From contig CP110630.1 of the NCBI GenBank assembly GCA_026210745.1, positions 620,001-684,000 of the forward strand: a DNA stretch of 64,000 nt, written 5' to 3'. Source of the stretch: Exobasidium rhododendri (lineage: Eukaryota; Basidiomycota; Exobasidiomycetes; Exobasidiales; Exobasidiaceae). Position numbers and translations under genes: made by a program. Every line of letters begins with the position of its first letter. The first letter of the stretch is position 1. The notes below the pieces were generated by a model that worked only from the letters and a program-made list of their open reading frames with translations, was not told the origin of the DNA and did no database searches. This document shows, in pieces, positions 31,647-40,550 of the stretch.

Positions 31647-33013
31647 CGTTTTTCGACCACTAGTGAATACGCCGTGTACGACATGCTGTATCACCATGAC
31701 CGCATGTCCAATGTAGAATAGCTCCTAATGAATTAGAATTGTATGAAAATTTTGAGCAACCTTGTCTGAAACAAAAAGTGTGAAACATGCCGTTTTGAGT
31801 GAGCTGCTCTAAGTGTGAAATTTTATTAGGCCCTTAAAAACCAGTCAAAAAGTCCCGGGAACGCGAACACCATACACGGTGTATCGATGGCAACAACGGT
31901 ACTACCATAACGTCGCTCAATGAGCTCGAGACTTTGATACAATGTAGAAAAGTATAGTATTATATATATGAAGTGTAAAAAAAAATGAGACATCACATAT
32001 GAAAGAGAGGAGGTATAGAGGTATCGAGCCACTACGCCAGAAGGGTCAATACTACAAAAAAAGTCATGGTCACGGTACAAAGTTTACGCGATTCTAGCTC
32101 TGTTGCCTCAGCGCAATGGTTTTAAGCTTCAAAAACTTGTCTATAGCATCCTAAGTATCGTATCTAGCACTCCATTCATTTAGAATGACCATTTGTTCTC
32201 AATAAGGGCGTGTCGGTACAAGTTTCTCAACCTCACTTTAATTGACCCCCAAAAACAGACTCGACTTCAATTATCTCCTTCTTTTGTCAAAATGCTGTAT
32301 TTTGGGACTTAGTAGATGTTTTAGCTGTATATCAGAACAATGTATGCTACTAATACTATTTGCCCTAAAAGAGCCTGCAGATCACACAAATGAGCTTCGT
32401 AGATGGTAAAATGGTCAAATTTGGGTCATTATGGCAGTTTCACAGTCCTAATATGACCCAATTTTGCTATCTTATCTGATAGACGTTGTGCTGAATCCAT
32501 ACTTTACAGATATGTCCGAAACTAGTAGGAAGAACGATTTAAAGCTAAAAAACAGCCAAGTTTTAATCATGCTGACGAGTAAATGGCCTTTGTAGCTTTT
32601 CAAGGCCATTTTCAATGGTGAGCCCGATCAGCATGATTCTGGGCTTGACACACCCCAAAAGCTATTTTGTACCTAGTAAAAGTTGTTCATTACTATCTTC
32701 TGTATTGTCTTGTCTTTTTAAAATTGTACATTATTAATGAGAATATGCTACAAAGCTAGATACCGCTGACACCATGGTGCAAAATTTCTAAAAAATGATG
32801 GCGTAGTGCGTATTTCTCAGTGATAGCTTTTTGGACGCGCACAAAACCAACACACCATCTTCTCTTATAGGAAAACTTCATCAAATTTCATCAGAGCGTC
32901 TAAGTTACATAGGGGGGGTAATCCGATAGGAGTGCATGGTCATGCCTGCGGCGTCAGAGGGCGCAAATAGGGGCCTGGAGAGCGTCAATCGGGTGTTTTC
33001 ACGTTCCCGAAAT

Positions 33014-33042
33014 CACGTGTATTTACTAGTGGTAGCGCATGG
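33014..33042 (-). repeat. Right terminal inverted repeat
   Basis: Exact reverse complement of 31618-31646, ending in CGCATGG followed by TA. Confidence 0.88.
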
Positions 33043-33779
33043 TAGGAAAAGTTCTGCAAACGGGTGCAGACTTACACTTTTCTCTCTACTCAGTGAATGG
33101 CAGGTTTGATGAGTGAGTGCCAATCTGCACACTCGCGTGGCATATTCTTCCCCTTCGTCAAGACACCTTGCGCCCCTCAATCACGCACCTCGTAGGCACA
33201 ACGCCCCCTCAACTAATTCTCGTTGATCTTCTCTGGCCACAAAGACTCCACTGAGACATCAAGCACGCGTATCTATACATGACGGCGCTAGAAGAGCCGA
33301 TCTCGCAAAGGGCCCACTCTGCAGGGTCGTCACACACAAGAATTCTTCCTGCTTGCTCTTTTTTTTTTTAAATTCATTTTCACTAATTTTACCACTTTAT
33401 CCAACAAGAAACACGGTTCTTTGGCACCGCATTGTAATACCAATTCAGATCGGAACCTGTATTTGCCAAGATTTGGGAGGTGGAATTGACCCGAACGTTT
33501 TGCGTGGAGTATAGATAGATCGATCGCATCTTTGTTGTTTGCTTCTTGATCCAGACCTGTTCCACCTTAAGTTCTTTCTTGCTGCCACCTTCTCCGTCGT
33601 GTCGTCTTGCGAACATCAGCCGCACACGCAGGCTCCAGCGTGTGAGATCATAGCGATAACTCGTCCCCCCTGGAGATCATATCCACCTCTCCACGCTGGA
33701 AAAGCCCCTTTCGATTTGATTCCGACGCATCGCGCATTCAGCATAAGCTTTCGTGCTCACTGTCTCAGTCACAATCGCA

Positions 33780-35521
33780 ATGTCGTCCCCCGCTACCTCC
33801 TCTACGACGGCTCGCAATGAGACCGGAACATCCTCTTCGAGCGCACTCGATCGCAAGGGCAGTCCTGCAAAGGTGAATTCGGGAAGAGTGCCATCCGGTC
33901 ATCGATCAGCTGCGTCGAGGATGCCTCGTGTTCTCAATCCCGTCCCAGGTGAGTACCCCTTCTTCCTATCTCGTGCGGTGTCGTCAATGTCTGCTGCTAC
34001 TTACCACGATGATCTTTCATACAGTATGGGCACGTCAAGAGCAGCCCAGTCCACCGTCGTCGCCCAAGCGGAACAAGGAAACAGGGTCATCCACTCAGTC
34101 TGCCTCCAAGACTATGCCCAAAGCGCCAAAAGCTGCCTTTTTTCAACCTTCAGCGCCTGATACAGTGCGTGGTCAGGGACACGAGGAACGTCGGTACTCC
34201 TCATCCTCCACGACTTCGTCAAAGGAAGCCAATGGCACCAATCGGTTCTGGTCGTTCACTATTCCCTCGAGGATGCGGGGGGCAAGAGCTGCATCGCGGA
34301 ATGACACATTGAAGCACAACGATCAGGCGGCTGACTCTTCCTCGGTGGAAGGCGATGATATAGATCCTGATCGGAGGCCGAGCATGACGCAGCATTTTAC
34401 GTCGTCGTTGGGAGAGGCCTTCTCTGGCATGGCCATGGGACGTCGAAGGAAAGCCTCTTCTTCCTCTGAGCGTGGGGACAACGAAAAAATCGCAAGACAC
34501 AGCGGCACAGAGCATGATGAAGTAGAGCAAGGGGATGCTGAGCTTCACAGTGAATGGTCACCCGAGAGAGCGTCATCATCACATCCGAGGGCGAATTCTT
34601 CTCAAGGAAAGGCACGGCGAGAGATGAATGTGGACACTTCCTTCTTCCGCCATCAGCCCCTTACGCCTGGTTGGGAGTCGCCGTGGAGGGCAGAAGCTCG
34701 TGGCGGCAATTCAATCGAATTTGGAAAGTATCGCTTCAACAACTACGGTGAAGGAGGCTACTTTCCCAGGTCAGACACCAATCGATCGAATGGCTCTCGT
34801 AATGGCAAAACACTAGGCAGGAACGGCATGACGACGATTCACAAAAAGGAAAAGAAAAGAGCCACCTCGATGCTGTCGACGGAATGGTGGAAGCAATTCC
34901 TCCTCTACAACCCCTTCGTCCCGTTGCTGTTTCGAATTGTCAATATCGCCTTTGCCACGGCGACGCTGGCCATTGCTATTCGTTTACACTTGCTGCTGAA
35001 GAGAGAAGGAGCAGAAGTAGCCGTCGGAAGCAGCCCGATCGTCGCCATCATCTTTTCGCCCTTTACGCTTATTCACGTCGCCTATCAGATCTGGCTAGAG
35101 TACTTTGGTCGGCCTATCGGGCTGTGGCAGGTCGGTAGCAAGCTCTTCTACACGTTGATCGAAGTCGTCTTCATCTGCCTTTGGTCTGCCGAGCTCGCCC
35201 TCTCGTTTGACAACTATTTTACCTCCACCCTCGTCTGTACGCCTACCAACTCGCCCTATGCGAACGAGACCAACGGCTCCATACCAGGGGGAGAACAATC
35301 GCTCAACGATCCTTCTGCCAAGGGTGAGATCTGCAATCTGCAGAGCGCGCTCATCGGACTCGTCTTTGTCAGTCTGCTGGCGTATGTGATAGTCTTGTTT
35401 GTGAGTGATTAGTTGAGAGGGGAATTTGCGTGTCTTCTATCTCAATTGAAGCTTCTTCCCTCCCTTTTCCCCTTTCCAGGTCTCACTCAATCGGATCTTT
35501 GTGCGTGTCACTCGCCGTTAG
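33780..35521 (+). CDS. SRF1-like multi-pass membrane protein (regulator of phospholipase D family), 528 aa
   Basis: Three exons: 33780-33948, 34025-35400, 35480-35521. The last exon is only 42 bases; it was chosen because it replaces a chance VSD-stop with VSLNRIFVRVTRR, the basic C-terminus expected after the last helix. Residues 1 to about 330 are disordered and Ser/Arg-rich. Four membrane helices follow: after KQFLLYNPFVPLLFR, around SSPIVAIIFSPFTLIHVAYQ, around LFYTLIEVVFICLWSAELALS, and LIGLVFVSLLAYVIVLF. The WxxFLLYNPxVPL segment and the SLAFD-type helix recall yeast SRF1, reported to regulate the phospholipase D Spo14. The assignment is from memory of the family, so moderately sure. 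It is convergent with the broken transporter. Confidence 0.75.
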
Positions 35522-35650
35522 ATTATGGTCCTCGTTCTTCTCTGCATACACGGACCACCACCATCTCATATTGTATGCTACATTCATTCGCTATAATCAT
35601 CTCATTTGTACACGTAGGATACACATGTTTTCTTTTGAGTCGACTGACTT

Positions 35651-36024
35651 TTATAGGCTGTAGCGGAAGTAGACGGACTTCTCTCGGTGCTCAGCAATGT
35701 CCTGTCTTCTTCGGTGGAGTTCCTGTCGATGGGTTGGATCGTCATGGTTCAATTTCAGCTTGAATCGTAGGATGTTGTGCGACGTCGTCGAGTTCTTCTC
35801 TGACTCGACTGGCTGATTCTCATGCACTCGTTCCTGCTCCCGCATGGCCACATCCTTCTTGTGATTGATATAGAAGAGCGCCAACAATGTGAGGATGGTG
35901 ATCAGTGTCCCCAGCAGGAGGATCCCTGCACTGACTGCCATTCCTTTCTTGTAGTATGGTGCTTCACTTGCCGGGAACAGTCTTGTCCCCAATATAGGCC
36001 CACACTGGCCTACTAATCCAAAAA
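35651..36024 (-). pseudogene. 3' fragment of an allantoate-permease-type MFS transporter, cut off by the recombinase element
   Basis: Reads FGLVGQCGPILGTRLFP, then SEAPYYKKGMAVSAG, a last membrane helix (ILLLGTLITILTLLALFYI) and a hydrophilic tail. This is the C-terminus (helices 11-12) of the anion:cation symporter (Dal5/allantoate) family. The frame continues across the element border only into unrelated DNA. Its upstream part lies 4.57 kb away at 40596-42038. Confidence 0.85.
36017..36024. repeat. 8-base direct repeat at left edge of the recombinase element
   Basis: TCCAAAAA on the plus strand, repeated at 40596-40603. Read on the minus strand it is TTTTTGGA and encodes the -F-G of the transporter on both sides. 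Confidence 0.75.
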
Positions 36025-36066
36025 CGTACAAACACCAGTTGCCGTAGGACGGCCTGTCCTGCAGTC

Positions 36067-36104
36067 ACGAAAATGGTAGGGTTAGACGAAAATGGTAGGG
36101 TTAG
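36067..36104. repeat. Two 19-base direct repeats with telomere-like TTAGGG
   Basis: ACGAAAATGGTAGGGTTAG occurs twice without a gap (36067-36085, 36086-36104), and the second runs into TTAGGG. It lies about 40 bases inside the element's left end, where a recombinase binding site would be expected. Confidence 0.75.
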
Positions 36105-36600
36105 GGCTGGTCTAGCGACTCTCTTCCCGCGTGTACGCGCCGAAATGATGGACGTGCATTATTCTTGCAGCGATCCGACGAGCAGCTTTCTTCTCACGCT
36201 CATTTTTCTTCCATGAGCCCCTACGTACGGTGCGGGCGTATCAGTCTGTAATGGCATCTTATTTGCTCACTGTCTGTTTTGCACGATCCGTTGCCCCTCG
36301 CAAGGAGTAAGTGCCCTCCAAGTGATGCGTGCGTCACGATCCAAGCACAGAGCATTCACACGCTCGTTCGCTTCACCTTGCCCTTGGTCTGCTTGACACG
36401 ACTGACATGCAGGCGCGCCGTTGCGAGTAAAATTTCGCACGGATAGCACACTGTCGTATCAGGCAGAGTACAGAGTGACGCTCGCTCGACGGATGAAGGC
36501 CTCGCGGCCCGTCGACCCTCCTACGCCCAAGCGATCGATCGACGCATGTAGAGAGCTTCCTCCCCCTTTCTTCCCGCCTCGCACACCTGTCCCGCTTACT

Positions 36601-37095
36601 TTCCGTAGGCAACCACGACGTTGAGGCTCTGATTTTCTTGGCATTTCCCTCTCTCTGGCTTCTACGAAGCTCTCTCACTGCTACGACTGGGTGAGCTTCT
36701 ACTGGCATCTGGCACGACGATCCGAGGCTAATCTCATTTGTGTCTGCCCCGTTACAGCCCTTCCGTTGGCGACCACGACGTTGAGGCTCTGATCTTCTTG
36801 GCATTTCCTCTCTCTGGCTTCTACCTCACTGCTACGACTGGGTGAGCTTTCACTGGCATCTGGCACGACGATCCGAGGCTAATCTCATTTGCGTCTGCCC
36901 CATTACAGCCCTTCTGTTCTAAGCAGACCCACTCCGCGATACACGGCTATTCGCAACACCCCGCACACAGGCCTTTTCTCTCGCCGGTCCCTCTTAGGCT
37001 GCCTCAACGCTACGATCAGGTGAGCTCATCTGAGAGACTGGCACGATCGTATGAGGAGGCTGATTTCATCTTCGCTAATTATATCACAGCCTTCA
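36601..37095 (+). repeat. Tandem intron-bearing leader units of the recombinase gene
   Basis: Unit 1 (36601-36760) and unit 2 (36761 to about 36920) are nearly identical, period 160, unit 2 lacking about 10 bases. Each holds GCTACGACTGG followed by GTGAGC and, about 70 bases on, TTACAG: a plausible intron. A diverged third intron-like part runs from about 37009 (GCTACGATCAG, GTGAGC at 37020) to CACAG at about 37089, just before the ATG. The leader therefore seems to be a tandem array of small 5'-UTR introns. Confidence 0.65.
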
Positions 37096-37121
37096 GCTCT
37101 CCTGCTATCTTCACTATCGCT

Positions 37122-40100
37122 ATGGTAGAAAGCGAAAGATTGAAGAGGAGGCGGGAAGAGCGAGCACAGCAAATAGCAAACAAACGGGGCATTGATCTCT
37201 CCGCCGAAGCACTACGCCAAAGGGAGGCCGATCTCGTTGGCTTGAAGATCTACAAGCGGGTGTCGCCATATACGCACAAGGCTTACGAGCGGGTCCTGGC
37301 TCTTTTGGCTCAATATCTGTGCTCACTACAAGTCGAAGGCCAGCCCGATCTTGCAACTTTGCACTTACGGAACGATCCGCCGGGATCGGCACTCAAGCTG
37401 AGCGTACCACAGTGGCAGAATTTCGCTTACTGGTATGCTTCTCGCTCTCGCGGAAAGGTACGCAATGTTCTCGAGCAAGCCGAAAGTGAGACTGGGGCAG
37501 ACCCGATCTGCCTCAAGACCGTGCAGGATGAGGTATACAGGGCAATTTCAGCTTGGAAGCGCCACACTCACTGCGATCCGCCAGCAAAGGAAGAAAAGCT
37601 GCAGATTAATTGCTACATGGAAGGCGAGCTGGCTCGGCTGCTAAACTTATCGACTGCTATGCGACCGAAGCCTGTTGCTACGCCGATCGATCTGGCTGCA
37701 GTCCTTCGCGCCGCTTATACCAGCGACAAGATCTTTCGGCTGGCTGAAGATCGAGTCGCCTTTACTGCCACACTCAAGCTCATGGCATACACCGCATCCC
37801 GGCCTGGAGAGCTTGTCGCTTCTGCTGTCACAAGAGACAGCCCGGACGCACTCCGATGGCGCGATATCGAATTCATGCGGACGGTCTTTGCGAATCCTGA
37901 GGATGGCTCACTTGGCAGTTCTCTCTTTGCCAAAGTAACTCTGCGCTTACTCAAAGGAAAGCGAGACAACGACAGCCATTTTAAAAGCTCCATCTTAATG
38001 ATGGACTCGCAGAATCCAATCCTCTGCCCTTTGCTTGATCTTCTGGCACTCGCTCATACTCAGGGCATTCTTGAAGCTTCTCTCGATGCCATCATCAATT
38101 TTTCGCTCGCCAATCAAGCGCCCGGGACCTACACGGTGCCCCTCAAGGCCGACAAGCTTAGCTGTTTCGTCTTTCGCAAATTACAGAACAGCTTCGGCCA
38201 AGTCACTGCTACAAGTCTGCCCGCTACTTACGACACATTCGAGCGGCGTCTCACCAAGCTCTCGTTTGCTGCTAACATCGACGTACGCACCACCTGCTAT
38301 GCATTTCGTCGTCTCGCAGCCAATGCTGTCAATCGGCCAGAAGTGACGCAGGAGGATCGCAGACTGTTGATGGGCCACAGCATTACAAGCACAGTCTTCC
38401 GAGCCTACATTGCTCGAACCACGCAAGTGGATGTGCAAGGCCTTATCACAAAAGGTCAAGAAGAGCGACTAGCTATTCAGTCGACCAGCAGATTATCTCG
38501 CGGCTTTGAATTACCAAAGGCTGTCTCTGTTCAAGGCCGTGCTTCTGTCTTTGCTCGAGATGAGGTCAAGGCAATCACAGCGGACATCAAGATAGCACAT
38601 GAAGTCTTTGCTCGAAAGAATCTCGGCATTAGCATTAATCAGGCTCGAATCATCAAGCAACCTGACGCTGCGCTCTACTATGAATTGCTAGGTGAACGAC
38701 GCAACTTGGCAGTCCATCTACTCAAGGCTACGTATCTGCAAGAGATTTCCGCTGCAGTCAGGCAAAAGAATGCGGAAGCTTTCTCGAATAGTAGCGGCAC
38801 GGACAATGATAGCAGCACTCAAATCGACGAAGCTGTGATCTCGAAAAGCTTCGAGACCACAGTGGATGCCCGAGTGCTAAGCCAGGAGGATTGCAACAGC
38901 GAGAGTCTCGAGGGCTTCGAGACGCTCGAGTACGCGCAGGATCTTGACCTGGGCAACATCGACCATGCTCCTCTTAGCATTGAGGAGAGGTTCGGCATTG
39001 ATCATGAAGCAAGCTACTTTGCAGAAGAAGAGCACGAGGAGGACGAAGGCAGCGAGGGAGAGATCGAGGGCGAGGAAGGAGAAGGCAGCGAAGCAGAGAA
39101 TCAGCAAGAAGTTCACGCTGGCGAAAAGGCTCTGAGCAACACAGCTGAGAGTACAGAAGCCGACTTTGACACTACGCTCATCGATCCTCGTCTGCTCGAA
39201 GGCGATCGAGAGCACGGCGACACCAGCAACGACACTACTTTGGTCGCTGGAGAGGAGCCAGAGCAAGTAGCCGAGTATCAGACTGGCTTTCAAAGGCGAC
39301 GAGCTATTCGCACCTCTTTAGTGCGATCACTTCTCGGGGAGGCTGGGGAGGCTGCTTTACCAGCGCTCGAATTGATACCGCTCATGCTGGACAGTACGTT
39401 GCTAGGCCACCGCCCAGTCATTGCACCTTTATCGGATTTGCATCCAGAAGGTGGATGTGGCATCTGCGGCGCAGCGGGACTCAACATTCGCAATATCGTG
39501 CCTCACAGGATGCATTGCGCGCGACAAGGAGCGATCGCGGCCTTCATCAGATCTTCGCCTTTGGTGGAGAAGCTCTTTCAACATGAAGAGTGCCCGCTCA
39601 AAGTGAAGAAGAAGCAGGTCGCCTGTCATAAGCACAATTCCAGCAAACCATACGAATTGGCTCAGCACATCGAATACTGCCACATCAAGAAGCATCTCAC
39701 TCGTGGCAAAGGTGTCTGCCCGATGCCGTCTTGCGATGTCGCACTGGACTCAGCAGAAGACGTGCGGGTTCATTTGGAGGCTGAGCACTTAATCATTGCT
39801 GTGCGTACCAGAAAGGCGATCGAAACAACAGCACAGCTGATCGATCTGGTGACGCAGCAATGTCAGCTGTGCAGCATCTATGTCTTTGGGCGAGCAGAAT
39901 GGCGCAACCACTGTGCCCAGCATCGAGAGGAATTCGCCAACGACACTGCTTTCGATTACGTGCCTCAGAGAGTAGGAGCTACCACGACTAGGCCTGGCTT
40001 ATGTCCCTGGTGCTTGCACAATAAAGATCTGCGAGCTGAAGACGCCGTCATGCTCTTCAATAGAATTCAAGGGCTTCGGAGCCACGTTCAGGCTGCTCAT

Positions 40101-40478
40101 CTCGTTCCGCTGCTCACAAGTTCAAAGCCAGAAGAGCTCATGTGCCCTTGTTTCGGCTGCCACGAACAGTTTGCAAGCATAGTAGAGGTGGGCAACCATC
40201 TAGTACAGCGTCATGAAATGATGCTATTCGGTCAGGAGCCGTTGGAGGCAGGTAGCGGGTACAAGCTCTGGGACGGCAAACAAGAATCTTTGCACGCATT
40301 TGCATATCAAAGCAAGAGTCAGGCTCTCAAGAAGCGGAAGCGTAGGAGCGAGGCAGGGGAGGATGAAGCGGAGGAAGAGGAAGAGGAGGAAGAGGCGGAA
40401 GAGGGGGAGGAGGAAGAGGGGGAGGAAGGGGAGGAGGAGCGAGAGCAGGCAGGACCGTCTCGAGCAAGACTTAGATAG
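37122..40478 (+). CDS. DUF3435-like tyrosine recombinase with C-terminal zinc fingers (1118 aa)
   Basis: The ATG at 37122 is used; an open frame begins at a GTG at 37020, but that GTG is the donor of a leader intron. The N-terminal part is basic and helical. The catalytic domain has Arg227 (TASRPGELVAS), Tyr393-x-x-Arg396 (CYAFRRLA), His419 (LLMGHS) and the likely nucleophile Tyr429 (VFRAYI), a spacing that suits tyrosine recombinases; an R-Y-R-Y set as in DUF3435 captains rather than the R-H-R-Y of Cre. The NPILCPLLDLLALA segment is also DUF3435-like. An acidic stretch lies at about 640-665. Six C2H2-like zinc fingers follow between about 778 and 1031, and the protein ends in a long Glu run. 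It probably binds the element's ends and moves it. Confidence 0.85.
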   Translation: MVESERLKRRREERAQQIANKRGIDLSAEALRQREADLVGLKIYKRVSPYTHKAYERVLALLAQYLCSLQVEGQPDLATLHLRNDPPGSALKLSVPQWQNFAYWYASRSRGKVRNVLEQAESETGADPICLKTVQDEVYRAISAWKRHTHCDPPAKEEKLQINCYMEGELARLLNLSTAMRPKPVATPIDLAAVLRAAYTSDKIFRLAEDRVAFTATLKLMAYTASRPGELVASAVTRDSPDALRWRDIEFMRTVFANPEDGSLGSSLFAKVTLRLLKGKRDNDSHFKSSILMMDSQNPILCPLLDLLALAHTQGILEASLDAIINFSLANQAPGTYTVPLKADKLSCFVFRKLQNSFGQVTATSLPATYDTFERRLTKLSFAANIDVRTTCYAFRRLAANAVNRPEVTQEDRRLLMGHSITSTVFRAYIARTTQVDVQGLITKGQEERLAIQSTSRLSRGFELPKAVSVQGRASVFARDEVKAITADIKIAHEVFARKNLGISINQARIIKQPDAALYYELLGERRNLAVHLLKATYLQEISAAVRQKNAEAFSNSSGTDNDSSTQIDEAVISKSFETTVDARVLSQEDCNSESLEGFETLEYAQDLDLGNIDHAPLSIEERFGIDHEASYFAEEEHEEDEGSEGEIEGEEGEGSEAENQQEVHAGEKALSNTAESTEADFDTTLIDPRLLEGDREHGDTSNDTTLVAGEEPEQVAEYQTGFQRRRAIRTSLVRSLLGEAGEAALPALELIPLMLDSTLLGHRPVIAPLSDLHPEGGCGICGAAGLNIRNIVPHRMHCARQGAIAAFIRSSPLVEKLFQHEECPLKVKKKQVACHKHNSSKPYELAQHIEYCHIKKHLTRGKGVCPMPSCDVALDSAEDVRVHLEAEHLIIAVRTRKAIETTAQLIDLVTQQCQLCSIYVFGRAEWRNHCAQHREEFANDTAFDYVPQRVGATTTRPGLCPWCLHNKDLRAEDAVMLFNRIQGLRSHVQAAHLVPLLTSSKPEELMCPCFGCHEQFASIVEVGNHLVQRHEMMLFGQEPLEAGSGYKLWDGKQESLHAFAYQSKSQALKKRKRRSEAGEDEAEEEEEEEEAEEGEEEEGEEGEEEREQAGPSRARLR

Positions 40479-40550
40479 ATGCTAAGCAATTTCTCTCAGC
40501 GATGCTTCTTCGCTGCCCTCAATCAACGCGATACCTCAGTAGCAGTCAAG

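Larger units (their letters stand above)
31618..33042. mobile_element. Non-coding DNA transposon with 29-base TIRs and TA target duplication
   Basis: Perfect 29-base inverted repeats end the element (31618-31646 and 33014-33042, starting CCATGCGCTACCACTAGTAA). A TA dinucleotide flanks each side (31616-31617, 33043-33044). The empty site is represented by copy 1, which reads GATCAGAGGAAAAG where this copy reads GATCA-TA-element-TA-GGAAAAG. TA duplication plus TIRs points to the Tc1/mariner group. There is no open frame longer than about 85 codons, so it is non-autonomous or a derived deletion form. The TIRs are identical, which suggests recent movement. Confidence 0.82.
31554..33250. repeat. 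Duplicated intergenic segment, copy 2 (interrupted)
   Basis: Left part 31554-31615 (TATTGCGTAATCAAAGCC, GGCGCGAGATGTACAAATAA, AGATCA) and right part from 33045 (GGAAAAGTT, then ACTTACACTTTTCTCTCTAC at about 33069) match copy 1 at 25498-25628 in order. A later shared block, GATCTTCTCTGGCCACAAAG, is at about 33226-33245. The break between the halves is exactly the inserted element. Confidence 0.7.
31394..33779. other. Gene-free region holding a TIR element inside a duplicated segment
   Basis: No coding region on either strand. Most of it is the AT-rich inverted-repeat element at 31618-33042 flanked by the two halves of copy 2 of the duplicated segment. Bases about 33260-33779 are the presumed promoter and leader of the SRF1-like gene. 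Confidence 0.7.

Noticed and set aside
35401-35412. Stop codon at 35410 as the end of the SRF1-like protein
   Set aside because: GTGAGT at 35401 is a good donor, and splicing to 35480 gives a family-like basic C-terminus.
36072-36106. Internal telomere
   Set aside because: Only two TTAG(GG)-containing units are present, within a 19-base repeat; not a telomere array.
37020-37121. GTG at 37020 as the start of the recombinase
   Set aside because: This GTG is the GTGAGC donor of a leader intron that ends in CACAG before the ATG at 37122; fungal nuclear genes start with ATG.
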